From contig CAZEFR010000005.1 in the NCBI GenBank assembly GCA_964511555.1, positions 21,822 to 85,821 of the forward strand: a DNA stretch of 64,000 nucleotides, in the 5' to 3' direction. This document shows positions 7,790 to 16,381 of the stretch, piece after piece (the stretch's first letter is position 1; every line of letters begins with the position of its first letter). The position numbers and the translations under genes were made by a program. This stretch comes from CAIZGX01 sp964511555. GTDB taxonomy: Bacteria > Bacteroidota > Bacteroidia > Flavobacteriales_D > Sanyastnellaceae. The notes beneath the pieces are model-generated. The model worked only from the letters and a program-made list of their open reading frames with translations, was not told the origin of the DNA and did no database searches.

Positions 7790-7930
7790 ATGAAACTTGT
7801 TACACTCGAGGAAACTTTAGATAGATATATCGGAATCCATTCAACTGAGAAAAGAAAAAAGTTTGAACAAGAATTAATCCTTGACTTGTCAGACAATAAT
7901 TCTACCGACTCGAATAAAGAAGAAAATTAA
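7790..7930 (+). pseudogene. 46-aa fragment resembling the N-terminus of a HigA-type antitoxin
   Basis: This ATG-initiated frame is too short for most gene finders. It begins MKLVTLEETLDRYIG and continues EKRKKFEQELILDL. That matches the N-terminal helix pattern I know from one Bacteroidota XRE antitoxin family (leucine-rich start, then a G-T-x-x-R-x-x-F-E-x-E-L-like stretch). It then diverges into a polar tail (SDNNSTDSNKEEN) and stops where the helix-turn-helix should begin. No toxin gene is adjacent. It could be a decayed antitoxin or a small functional protein; the homology is from memory. Confidence 0.45.
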
Positions 7931-7955
7931 ATCGAGAGCAACTCGAAATTTAATT
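7925..7955. terminator. Possible bidirectional hairpin between the small ORF and ltaE
   Basis: AATTAAATCGAG (7925-7936) pairs with CTCGA-AA-TTTAATT (7942-7955) with a 2-nt bulge. It sits between two converging genes, and T-rich sequence follows on both strands. The stem is AT-rich, so the call is weak. Confidence 0.4.
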
Positions 7956-7966
7956 CTCTATATCTA

Positions 7967-8989
7967 TTACAAACTCATCAACTTCTCTATCAGTTCCTGA
8001 ACTTGGTCTGAAGAAACGTTTCTGTGAAATACGAAACGAAGCCAAACGGGTCCAAACGGGAAGCATTTTATTCCAACTGCATTTAACTTCTCAATCATCT
8101 CTGCCGAAGAGTTGCTTGTTGGTCTCCAAATAACAATGTTCGTTTCGACTGGCATAATCTCGGCGCAATAAGCAACAGAACTTAAAACACTTCCAACTGC
8201 TTTCGCATGGGCATGATCTTCATGCAAACGGAAACGTTCCACCTTCATAGCGTGAAGACCTGCTGCAGCAAGGAAACCCGCCTGACGCATACCTCCACCC
8301 ATACTCTTTCTGCGACGACGCGCCTTCAAGATAAATTCTTTCGACCCTACCAAGAAACTTCCAACCGGAGCTGACAGTCCTTTGCTTAAACAAACGCTTA
8401 TGGAGTCATATGCCTTCGCGTAGTCTGCGGGAGTCATCTTCGTTTCTTCTAAGGCGTTGAACAATCGAGCACCATCGCAATGCAAAGCCATTCCATTCGC
8501 TTTACACACTTCTTGAATTTTCAAAATCTCATTGAAATCCCAAATGGCCCCTCCGCCTTTGTTCACGGTATCTTCCGTGCAAACCAAAGACGTATTCGGC
8601 AAGTGCACATCTGCTCTGTTGTTGATGTTAGCTTTCACCTGCTCTGCGGTGAACATTCCGCGCGGACCGTCAATCAAACGAACAGAACTTCCACTATTCA
8701 ATGCAATTCCTCCGCCTTCGTAAACATAGACATGAGCTATGTTGCTGCAAATCACTTCATCACCCGGACGCGTATGCACGTTAATCGCAATTTGATTCGA
8801 CTGCGTGCCGCTTGTGCAGAACAACGCGGCTTCCATGCCGAATAGATCTGCCGCGTATGCTTCCAATTCATTCACTGTAGGATCTTCTCCAAACACATCG
8901 TCGCCTACCTGCGCTTCGAACATTGCTTTTCTCATTTCGTCGGAAGGAACAGTGAAGGTATCGCTGCGTAAATCAATTATATTCGCCAT
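7967..8989 (-). CDS. ltaE: Low-specificity L-threonine aldolase
   Basis: A 340-aa PLP-dependent fold-type I aldolase, cleaving L-threonine or L-allo-threonine to glycine and acetaldehyde. The N-terminus IDLRSDTFTVPSDEMRKAM, the GDDVFGEDPTVNELE motif (about 29-43), FCTSGTQSNQIAI (about 57-69) and the PLP lysine in SVCLSKGLSAPVGS (about 197-210) are all present. The start ATG 8989 is only 2 nt from the start codon of the divergent subtilase gene, and its promoter lies within that gene. Confidence 0.92.
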   Translation of the reverse strand: MANIIDLRSDTFTVPSDEMRKAMFEAQVGDDVFGEDPTVNELEAYAADLFGMEAALFCTSGTQSNQIAINVHTRPGDEVICSNIAHVYVYEGGGIALNSGSSVRLIDGPRGMFTAEQVKANINNRADVHLPNTSLVCTEDTVNKGGGAIWDFNEILKIQEVCKANGMALHCDGARLFNALEETKMTPADYAKAYDSISVCLSKGLSAPVGSFLVGSKEFILKARRRRKSMGGGMRQAGFLAAAGLHAMKVERFRLHEDHAHAKAVGSVLSSVAYCAEIMPVETNIVIWRPTSNSSAEMIEKLNAVGIKCFPFGPVWLRFVFHRNVSSDQVQELIEKLMSL

Positions 8990-8991
8990 AG

Positions 8992-10647
8992 ATGAATTCT
9001 TATTTCAATTCGAACAAAATTAATCGGAATAGTGCTATTCCAATTTTTCTTTGGCTAGCAATTTCGCTTGCTGTTTCGAATGTTGTTTCTGCACAACAAT
9101 GGGGCTATGTGGTGTTCAAGGACAAAGGACTTCATGACAATTCCTATCAAAACAATTTTTCCGCAGCAGCAATCGAACGCCGATTCCTTCAAAACATTCC
9201 GTGGGACGAACGCGACGTTCCGGTAAATGAAGAATATCTTTCAATCATTGAAAATTATTCAGACAGCACCTTTGGAGCCAGCCGTTGGTTGAATGCTGTA
9301 GTTGTTCGGGCTAGTGAAGAAGAATGGCAAAGCATTGCCTCGCTCTCATTTGTGAAGGAAGTTGAGTTACTTGAGGAACATTCGGTAATTTTTGCAGAAC
9401 ACATTGAAAACAAAAAACACTCGAATCCTCAGGAAACCTATGAGATTCAAGAAGCGCGCAATCAAAGCGAACTTCTCGAACCTTTTGAATTCAGCGACCG
9501 TGAACTCTTTGGTAAGAATGTAATTGTTGCTGTTTTCGACGCCGGTTTCTACGATGCCGATAACTCGACACAACTCGCACATCTTTTCGAAAACAAACAA
9601 ATTCTAGCAACAAAGGACTTTCTAAAAAAAAACGCTGATGTTTATGCTCATTCTGTTCACGGAACAGAAGTTCTAACCTTCCTTGCCGGAAAAAGAGACT
9701 CCATTCAATTCGGGTTGGCCACTGAGGCGTCTTACCTTTTGGCGCGCGTCACACCGAATATGGGTATTCTTCGTTTTTTGAACGATGTACAGTGGATTCA
9801 AGCCCTGGAGTGGGCCGACGAACTGGGTGCAAGCTTGATTAATTCTTCGCTCAGTTTTACCAACCAACTCTATGTTCGAAGAGACCTAAATGGCAGAACG
9901 TGTAAAATTAGTATTGCAGCAAACACAGCCATGGACAAAGGAATTTTAGTTGTGAACGCTGCCGGAAATGAACTTCAGAACAGTTGGGAAATTATAGGTG
10001 CCCCTGCCGATGCAGAGCGAATTATTACGGTAGGCTCTGTGAACCCCAAGAGCGGATACGTGTCTGACTTCAGTTCAATAGGCCCCACTGCAGATGGTAG
10101 GCTTAAACCTGATTTGTGCGCTCCAGGTGAGCTACTTTATCCAGAGTACGACGAAGATTTCAAAAGCATTCAAGGCACCTCTTTTGCAACTCCGCTTGTA
10201 TGCGGATTTGCAGCTTGCGTTAGACAATTGCATCCCGATTGGAGCACAGAGAAACTTTGGAGCGAACTAAGAAAAAGCGGATCGCTTTTCCCTTACTTCG
10301 ACTACGCGCATGGATTTGGAATCCCCAAAGCAAGTTACTTTTTCTCGCAAGAAAAAGAAAAAGAGACACCGAACGTTTATTCGGTTCAGTTCGGTGAAGT
10401 GGATTCTATAAATTGCAATAAACTGCTCACGCTTACTAGACTCGATGGCGGGGAAATTCCAGAGAGTTACTCTTCTCCTGTAGCATTCATTCAGTTTATT
10501 AGATCTACCGGTGAGGTTTTTAAATACACCGTCTCACGCCCGAAAAATAAAATTATTGCATCTATCCCCGATGAAGAGCTTTTGGGATGTAAAATCAGAA
10601 TTGTTTACGAGAAACACTTCTTCGAAATACCTATTTCAGAGCAATGA
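8992..10647 (+). CDS. Secreted S8 (subtilisin-like) serine peptidase
   Basis: A 551-aa predicted exported protease with a hydrophobic signal segment at about residues 16-35 (IPIFLWLAISLAVSNVVSAQ). The subtilase triad is visible: Asp in VIVAVFDAGF (about 182), His in HSVHGTEVLTF (about 223) and Ser in GTSFATPLVCG (about 396). A pro-region of about 140 residues precedes the catalytic domain, and a beta-rich tail of about 90 residues follows. I do not see a standard T9SS sorting domain. It overlaps the next gene by ATGA. The long 15-residue lead before the signal core is forced, since no later start codon exists. Confidence 0.87.
   Translation: MNSYFNSNKINRNSAIPIFLWLAISLAVSNVVSAQQWGYVVFKDKGLHDNSYQNNFSAAAIERRFLQNIPWDERDVPVNEEYLSIIENYSDSTFGASRWLNAVVVRASEEEWQSIASLSFVKEVELLEEHSVIFAEHIENKKHSNPQETYEIQEARNQSELLEPFEFSDRELFGKNVIVAVFDAGFYDADNSTQLAHLFENKQILATKDFLKKNADVYAHSVHGTEVLTFLAGKRDSIQFGLATEASYLLARVTPNMGILRFLNDVQWIQALEWADELGASLINSSLSFTNQLYVRRDLNGRTCKISIAANTAMDKGILVVNAAGNELQNSWEIIGAPADAERIITVGSVNPKSGYVSDFSSIGPTADGRLKPDLCAPGELLYPEYDEDFKSIQGTSFATPLVCGFAACVRQLHPDWSTEKLWSELRKSGSLFPYFDYAHGFGIPKASYFFSQEKEKETPNVYSVQFGEVDSINCNKLLTLTRLDGGEIPESYSSPVAFIQFIRSTGEVFKYTVSRPKNKIIASIPDEELLGCKIRIVYEKHFFEIPISEQ
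9015..9022 (-). promoter_or_regulatory. -7 promoter element of ltaE (TAATTTTG), inside the subtilase gene
   Basis: On the minus strand this is a perfect TAnnTTTG match, 25 nt upstream of the ltaE start at 8989. It lies within codons 8-11 of the divergent S8 peptidase gene. Confidence 0.6.
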
Positions 10648-11378
10648 AGAACGTTGTTTCCTTTGTCATTGCGCTAATGCTTTCGCTAGGACTATCGGCG
10701 CAGACAATACTCTTCGAATCTACCATTGACTCTGTCATGAAGCGAACCCGCGATTATAAATTAACGGGAGTGAACATTGACAATTACTCTTCGTATTATT
10801 ATGAAATTGGAAGTTTCATACCGAACAACAAGCAACTTGCAAAAAACGAAAAACTTCAACTCGGAAGAAGTTTTTCCTTCGGCTACACCTTCAAAAAAGA
10901 CATCGCCGAAATGTCATCAATTGTTTTTGGAGCGAGTTATTTCCGCAGAACGCAGCGATTGAATTCAGATTATCCTGTTCAATCTTTCGAGCCCGACAGC
11001 ACTTGGAACCGTGCGAAATACAGTTCCAATGCGGCGAATGCACAAATACGTTTACGCAAATACCTCATCAAGCATGGCAGTCAAACCAACAGCTATGTTG
11101 AATGGGCCGTTGAAGGATATTACTTTCTTAACAGTCGATATGTCGGAGTGAAAAAGACAGACGACCTTAAACTGAAACGCATTGAAAAAAATCCGAATGG
11201 ATTCAACCAATGGCAATACGCTTCTTCGTTAAAAATTAGTTTTAGTACATTGGCGCTTGGGCTACGCTATTTTCCGAAACCGCTTTTTTCAAGCGGAAAA
11301 TATGTTGCTGAGGATTATGGAAACTGGAGCTTCTATTTCACCGTGAATCTTCCTGGGACCAACAGTAAGAAAAAATAA
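10644..11378 (+). CDS. Exported protein of unknown function, possibly an outer-membrane beta-barrel
   Basis: A 244-aa protein not recognised as a named family. It has a signal peptide (MKNVVSFVIALMLSLGLSAQ). The rest alternates aromatic and polar strands (SFSFGYTFKKD; NSYVEWAVEGYYFL; LALGLRYFPKPL; NWSFYFTVNLPG), a pattern seen in small outer-membrane barrels. It overlaps the subtilase gene by 4 nt, so the two are co-translated, and it may assist or anchor that secreted protease. That partnership is inference from position only. Confidence 0.55.
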   Translation: MKNVVSFVIALMLSLGLSAQTILFESTIDSVMKRTRDYKLTGVNIDNYSSYYYEIGSFIPNNKQLAKNEKLQLGRSFSFGYTFKKDIAEMSSIVFGASYFRRTQRLNSDYPVQSFEPDSTWNRAKYSSNAANAQIRLRKYLIKHGSQTNSYVEWAVEGYYFLNSRYVGVKKTDDLKLKRIEKNPNGFNQWQYASSLKISFSTLALGLRYFPKPLFSSGKYVAEDYGNWSFYFTVNLPGTNSKKK

Positions 11379-11379
11379 T

Positions 11380-11829
11380 TTATTGAACGAACTTCCAATC
11401 GGAAATTTCGGCATGCCACTTACCCGTACCCTTTTCAACGTTCACTTCACACAAGGCGTGCTCGTGTCCATTCGAGATAAATAACCAAGGAGCCTTCAAT
11501 ACTGAATTGTATCGTAAGGTCTGACTTAATACCGCCTCATCTATTTTCACTGTGGGTGATTTAAATTCGGTAATGAGCAAAGGACATGCCTCGCGGGTAA
11601 ATAAGACCAGATCCGCTCTTCGCTTCATTCCGTGAAAAACAACTTCAGCCTCCACTCCCATTCTTCCCTTTGGGAAATTCAAATCATTCACAAAAAAGTG
11701 AATGGCATGCTGACGAACAAATTCTTCCGGAGTTAAAGCGACCCACTTGTTACGAACAATGTCCCAAACCTCGCGTGAAGCTTCTCCGCGAATGCGGAAG
11801 GAATAAGAGGGGAATTGGAAATTGAGCAT
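11380..11829 (-). CDS. HsdR N-terminal-like nuclease-fold protein
   Basis: A 149-aa stand-alone domain resembling the N-terminal part of type I restriction HsdR. It has a restriction-endonuclease-like core: VEAEVVFHGMKRRADLVLF (about 60-78) supplies the aspartate, and PLLITEFKSP (about 86-95) the E-x-K. No methylase or specificity subunit is nearby, so this is not a restriction system. In Bacteroidota this small protein commonly sits beside holA, as here, divergently with 84 nt between starts. Its role is unknown; a DNA maintenance role is a guess. Confidence 0.75.
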   Translation of the reverse strand: MLNFQFPSYSFRIRGEASREVWDIVRNKWVALTPEEFVRQHAIHFFVNDLNFPKGRMGVEAEVVFHGMKRRADLVLFTREACPLLITEFKSPTVKIDEAVLSQTLRYNSVLKAPWLFISNGHEHALCEVNVEKGTGKWHAEISDWKFVQ

Positions 11830-11913
11830 AAAATTCGGTTGTGCAAATTAGTGTATATTTTTCAAGATTGAAATGTTGTACCGCGACAAGACTATTACCG
11901 ATATTTGCAAGAC

Positions 11914-12924
11914 ATGGAACACTCGCTTATCATTCGTGACATTCAAATGGGCAATACCGCCCCTGTCTATCTTTTGCACGGCGAGGAAGCGTTCTTTATT
12001 GATCTTATAGCTGACGCCATTGAGAACAAGATTCTTGACGAAAGTGAAAAGGCCTTCGGTCTAACGGTTTGTTATGGAAAAGATTCAAACTTAGAATCCA
12101 TTGTATCCATGGCGAAGAGTTTTCCCATGATGGGAAACAAACAAGTGATTATTGTTCGCGAAGCACAAGATTTAAAATGTTGGAAGAAAGAGGAACTGTA
12201 CAAATGTTTGTTGAATTACCTCGACGCGCCAACGCAAAGCACTGTCTTAGCTTTTTGCCATAAAAATGGAAAGGTCGACGGAAGATCTTCTGTCTTCAAA
12301 ACTTTAAAAGCAAAAGCCAAAACGTTTGAATCTGCTGCCATAAAAGAAAATCAACTTCCTACGTGGGTTCAAAATATTGCGAAAGACCAAGGCTTAACTA
12401 TTCGCGGAACCGCTACCCAGTTGCTCGCTGACTACCTCGGTTCTGACCTTCACAAACTCACAAATGAGATCTCGAAGTTGAGCATTGTGCTTAATCCGGG
12501 CGATGAAATTACTACTCAAATTATTCAAGATCACATTGGCATTTCAAAAGACTACAACGTTTGGGAGTTGCAAACAGCACTCATTCGCAAAGATGTTTTG
12601 AAGGCGAATCAAATCATTAACTTCTTCGAGAAAAACCCGAAAGATCATCCTCTGTTTCAGATTATTCCAGCTTTGTATGGTTTTTTCGCAAAGCTTTGTG
12701 TCATTCAAAACAGCTCTAACAAAGACGAAGCCTATAAAGAACTTGGCGTGAATTATTACGCTGCGCAGAACTACAAAGAAGGAGAAAAAAACTATTCACC
12801 AGCAAAATCGGAACGTATTATCAAATACTTCCGCGATGCAGATGAACAACTCAAAGGATTGAAAGGAAACAGCATGGCGCATGGAGATATTATGCGTGAG
12901 CTCGTTTTCAAGATTATGCACTAG
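11914..12924 (+). CDS. holA: DNA polymerase III subunit delta
   Basis: A 336-aa clamp-loader subunit that opens the beta sliding clamp. Matching features are the AAA+-like N-terminus (VYLLHGEEAFFIDLIADAI, a degenerate P-loop as expected for delta), MGNKQVIIVREA (about 73-84) and the middle LADYLGSDLHKLTNEISKL segment. ATG 11914 is chosen over an in-frame TTG at 11905, which overlaps a near-consensus -7 element (GATATTTG, 11900-11907). It overlaps the convergent Ntn-hydrolase gene by 4 nt. Confidence 0.88.
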   Translation: MEHSLIIRDIQMGNTAPVYLLHGEEAFFIDLIADAIENKILDESEKAFGLTVCYGKDSNLESIVSMAKSFPMMGNKQVIIVREAQDLKCWKKEELYKCLLNYLDAPTQSTVLAFCHKNGKVDGRSSVFKTLKAKAKTFESAAIKENQLPTWVQNIAKDQGLTIRGTATQLLADYLGSDLHKLTNEISKLSIVLNPGDEITTQIIQDHIGISKDYNVWELQTALIRKDVLKANQIINFFEKNPKDHPLFQIIPALYGFFAKLCVIQNSSNKDEAYKELGVNYYAAQNYKEGEKNYSPAKSERIIKYFRDADEQLKGLKGNSMAHGDIMRELVFKIMH

Positions 12925-13916
12925 CGAATAAGCGACTTAGCTGTATACATTTCGTTTTTACCTTCTTTACACAAAGCATACGTAAAGCCACCACGCAATC
13001 CAAAACCGCCTGTATCACCCGACTTGTCTACTGCTAAAACGCCGACTTGAAACTCATCGGTAACGAATGCGTTATTCGATTTCAAACGAGCAATGGCCTC
13101 TTCACACGCCTGTTGAGCCGTGGCGCCTTGGCGCATTAATTCAACAACTAAGAATGATGTACACGAACGAATTACCGTTTCACCTAAACCTGTGCACGTT
13201 GCTCCTCCTACTTCATTGTCGATATACAATCCAGCCCCGATAATCGGGCTGTCGCCTACTCTTCCGTGCAGCTTGAAGGACAATCCGCTTGTAGTGCATG
13301 CACCAGAAATTCTTCCTTCATAATCCATGGCTAGCAGGCCAATGGTATCGTGATTTTCAATATTGATGATTGGCTTGTACTCGGAAGTCTTCAACCATTC
13401 TTTCCAAGCTTTTTGCGCTTCCGGATTAACGTAATCACTCTGTTTGAACCCTTGCTCCAACGCAAACTGCTCAGCGCCTTTTCCAACAATCATGGCATGC
13501 GGCGTCTTCTCCAAGACAGCACGTGCAATAGAAATAGGGTGTTCAAATCCTTGGACAAATGCAACAGACCCCACTTTGTGTTGCCAATCCATGATACATG
13601 CATCAAGCGTGGTTCTTCCTTCCCTGTCGGGAAATCCACCCAATCCAACACTCAAGTTTGTTAAATCAGACTCGGTCTTCCAGACACCTTTTTCTGCCAT
13701 ATCTAAAGCATTCCCGCCTTTCTTCAACGCGTCCATAGCGGCATCGTTGGCTGCAATTCCATGATCCCAAGTTGAAAGAACCAGTCCCTTGGTGTAGCGA
13801 ACTTTTTCAGCAGGCCTTTTCTTTTTTTCACTGAATGAAAATAAAGCTGGCGACATTCCCAATAAGGCGCCTGTTGCGGCAAGCTGGCCTAAAAACTTTC
13901 TTCTGTTGCTCGACAT
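12921..13916 (-). CDS. Tat-exported N4-(beta-N-acetylglucosaminyl)-L-asparaginase-type Ntn hydrolase
   Basis: A 331-aa member of the asparaginase 2/glycosylasparaginase family. These are made as precursors and cleave themselves before a threonine that becomes the nucleophile. That threonine is in the NHDTIGLLAMD motif (about residue 191). GRVGDSPIIGAGLY and the GGATCTGLGE substrate-site glycines also fit. The N-terminus has the twin-arginine signal NRRKFLGQLAATGALLG, so it should be exported folded. It starts on the stop codon of the deiminase gene (TAATG overlap), so they form one operon. The exact substrate (glycoasparagine or isoaspartyl peptide) is not decided. Confidence 0.87.
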   Translation of the reverse strand: MSSNRRKFLGQLAATGALLGMSPALFSFSEKKKRPAEKVRYTKGLVLSTWDHGIAANDAAMDALKKGGNALDMAEKGVWKTESDLTNLSVGLGGFPDREGRTTLDACIMDWQHKVGSVAFVQGFEHPISIARAVLEKTPHAMIVGKGAEQFALEQGFKQSDYVNPEAQKAWKEWLKTSEYKPIINIENHDTIGLLAMDYEGRISGACTTSGLSFKLHGRVGDSPIIGAGLYIDNEVGGATCTGLGETVIRSCTSFLVVELMRQGATAQQACEEAIARLKSNNAFVTDEFQVGVLAVDKSGDTGGFGLRGGFTYALCKEGKNEMYTAKSLIR

Positions 13917-15700
13917 TATTTTACAATAAATGGAAGACGATAGATCCCCTTATCTGTAATCAATTGAATCGAATACACTCCAGACATGAGATCACTCGCA
14001 TTGAAAAATACTTTCGATTGCTCCGGCGAAAGAACTCCAGAAAAGATCTCCTTCACACGGCGACCTTGCATGTCTATTACAAAAGCCTGCGCTTTTTGTG
14101 AGACACGAACATTGAATTCCACACATGTGATTTCACTGGCTGGATTTGGATATATCCTCGAGAAATTAAACGCATCTTCGTTAATGCTATTTCCACTCAA
14201 CACATCGAAACTCCAATAGCCATCAGGAGCTACCATTGGGCGCTGAAGTACCTTGCCTGTTACTGCCTCACCCTCTACGTAATAATACACTCGAGTTCCG
14301 GAAGGTTGCGCGGGAATAAATCCTTCCCAATTATTGTTTCCTACACTAGTCATATTCACAAGATTGTATGATCCATTCAAAGATGTTTTCCAATACAATC
14401 TTCCCGCAGCTATTCCATCGCGGTGATTCATATATGCCACTACTGAATATGGAGTGGTTGTATTTTCTGTGTCTTGAAGCGGATTGTGACTAATAAGCAA
14501 TGGATTCTGAACACCAACGCTGTGCGTTATACAATGTATTGCGCCACTGGCGGCAATAATATTCTCAGGGCTGTTGTCGCAGTCAATACCCACGATCTGG
14601 TATCCTGGAAGTGCTTCTTGCCATATGCGCAAGGCAGTGGTATCGTATTGTTCACGGTAAGTTGGAAGCAATACCATTTTGTTCACGAACACAGCATTCG
14701 TGTAAGTTCTATACGAAGCTGGAGGGTTCGAGCTAGGCCAGTTTCCAGCAACACTCGGAGGCATTGGAATACGAATGGTCTTGTATGGCTCTCCCCACTT
14801 ATTCATAAAGTTCGAAACCACATATTCCATGTTCGCATTGATTTGCGGACCGTCTGAAATTCCTTCCGGATACTCTCCTACCAACAACGTTTGCTCATCT
14901 AAGAGCTTCATGTGCATGTCTACGTGATGAATACCATCGTAAGGAAGAACCGGCATTTTAATATACCTGTCAACTCCCAAATACGCTTCTGTTATTGCAT
15001 CTATCTGTTCCTCTGTTTTTGCGGTGACACCGTATTGATTGCCGGGAGCGTTTTCTTCCAACACAAGTTCTGATATGATTGCTGTGCCGAAACCATCGCT
15101 CATCCAATTTCCACCTGTATTAACCAAATCGTCAGGAGCCGCGGTGGTAGCGTACAAGTCCAGTCCCAAATAATCCGCTACATATTGCGGAGAAGAATTG
15201 TCATTCGGACGTGTTGGTCTATTGTAGATCCAATCTACCAAAAACAGATCTTCAACCTCGTTACCGTAGACTGTGTTTGCGCCATAATCGCGCATCCAAA
15301 CTGAATCATAATTTGCAGGAAGTATAATTACGTTATCTAAGTTCGAGAAGGCTCCCCCACCAGCTGAGCTGTACAAATAATTCTCAGTAGCCTGAACGTC
15401 TTCCGATAAAATAACCACCAACGTTTGAGTGCGCGCAGAGGCCACTATTTGTTTCAGAATAGCAGGGTATGAAATCCAAGAAATGGTAAGACACTGTATC
15501 TCCTCCCACTCAGCCATTGCACGAATGTTTTGAAACGGTGGTGGAGATTCTATCCCTCTGTTTGAATTTACGATTGAAAAATCACCGCGAGAAATTTGCT
15601 CAATTTCAGCAGGCGTCAGATTCCTTGGTAAATCAACTTGCGCATTTAACAAAGACGTTAAACTTAAAGCAAGAGTCAGTAGACTTAAAATACGTTTCAT
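13916..15700 (-). CDS. Peptidylarginine/agmatine deiminase-family protein with T9SS-like tail
   Basis: A 594-aa secreted protein of the Porphyromonas-type peptidylarginine deiminase family. It has a signal peptide (MKRILSLLTLALSLTSLLNAQ) and a catalytic domain (about 55-400) with VWMRDYGANTV, HHVDMHMKLL (active-site His and Asp) and the likely nucleophile Cys in SGAIHCITHSVG (about 392). A beta-sandwich follows (about 410-500), then a T9SS type A-like C-terminus (FSRIYPNPASEITCVEF, FVIDMQGRRV, MSGVYSIQLI). It would convert arginine side chains or agmatine at the cell surface. It shares an operon with the Tat-exported Ntn hydrolase. Confidence 0.87.
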   Translation of the reverse strand: MKRILSLLTLALSLTSLLNAQVDLPRNLTPAEIEQISRGDFSIVNSNRGIESPPPFQNIRAMAEWEEIQCLTISWISYPAILKQIVASARTQTLVVILSEDVQATENYLYSSAGGGAFSNLDNVIILPANYDSVWMRDYGANTVYGNEVEDLFLVDWIYNRPTRPNDNSSPQYVADYLGLDLYATTAAPDDLVNTGGNWMSDGFGTAIISELVLEENAPGNQYGVTAKTEEQIDAITEAYLGVDRYIKMPVLPYDGIHHVDMHMKLLDEQTLLVGEYPEGISDGPQINANMEYVVSNFMNKWGEPYKTIRIPMPPSVAGNWPSSNPPASYRTYTNAVFVNKMVLLPTYREQYDTTALRIWQEALPGYQIVGIDCDNSPENIIAASGAIHCITHSVGVQNPLLISHNPLQDTENTTTPYSVVAYMNHRDGIAAGRLYWKTSLNGSYNLVNMTSVGNNNWEGFIPAQPSGTRVYYYVEGEAVTGKVLQRPMVAPDGYWSFDVLSGNSINEDAFNFSRIYPNPASEITCVEFNVRVSQKAQAFVIDMQGRRVKEIFSGVLSPEQSKVFFNASDLMSGVYSIQLITDKGIYRLPFIVK

Positions 15701-15748
15701 TCGGTTAAATATTTTTCGGTTTGAAATTAGTCAAGTATTGGCAAACAT

Positions 15749-16381
15749 CTACAAATTCAGAATTAAATTGTTGGTTTGAAAAGGCTGACAATAGAGGCTG
15801 TCTAATAGGAATTCTGTACCATTGGTGGAATTTACAACACAGTTATACTTGAGCCACTTCCCTCCGTATACATTACACTGAAAAACAGTGTCTGACAAAT
15901 TCTGGAAAATGCGAGGCTCACCTGTGCAACAGGCGCAATCGAAATTCGCTTCCACCCAATTGAATTGAATAATTGACGCACCAGATGAGTTTGAAAGCGA
16001 GACAAGCACACTGGATTCTGGCCACAAAGCAATATTCTTTGTCAACACTTCGGAGCCTCTTAAATCATCGGGAGCGACATTAACCTCCTGAGAATAATAA
16101 AACTCTCTTGAAACAACCAACCGAGCCTCTGTTAAACTCTCCCTCTTCCACTCTAACTTGTACTTACCTAAAACATCCGTTGTAGTTGTAGCTGCCTCCA
16201 AAAAATAATCAGTAAACACTCCGTTTATCAGTGCCTTTTGTTCAAGAGTTACGGTTACATAGGGTAAGACAGCTGATGAAGACGCGTCGGTTGTTTTCCC
16301 TTCCAATGCAAAATCATTATCTGCTTTTTCGCAAGATGCCAAGCAGATTGCGCCCACCAGAAACCAAAGCGCTAATTTCAT
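15749..16381 (-). CDS. Lipoprotein with carboxypeptidase-regulatory-like domain
   Basis: A 210-aa predicted lipoprotein. The signal peptide ends in the lipobox LASC, with the cysteine at residue 17. The segment ALEGKTTDASSSAVLPYVTVTLEQKA is typical of CarboxypepD-regulatory-like beta-sandwiches. The C-terminal third has several cysteines (FDCACCTGEP) that may be disulfide-bonded or bind metal. The gene overlaps the transglycosylase gene by 4 nt and is co-translated with it. Function is unknown; an envelope partner of the lytic transglycosylase is a reasonable inference. Confidence 0.6.
   Translation of the reverse strand: MKLALWFLVGAICLASCEKADNDFALEGKTTDASSSAVLPYVTVTLEQKALINGVFTDYFLEAATTTTDVLGKYKLEWKRESLTEARLVVSREFYYSQEVNVAPDDLRGSEVLTKNIALWPESSVLVSLSNSSGASIIQFNWVEANFDCACCTGEPRIFQNLSDTVFQCNVYGGKWLKYNCVVNSTNGTEFLLDSLYCQPFQTNNLILNL

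Noticed and set aside
11380..11829. A type I restriction system
   Set aside because: Only a stand-alone HsdR-N-like domain is present. There are no helicase, HsdM or HsdS genes, and the holA neighbourhood is usual for this protein.
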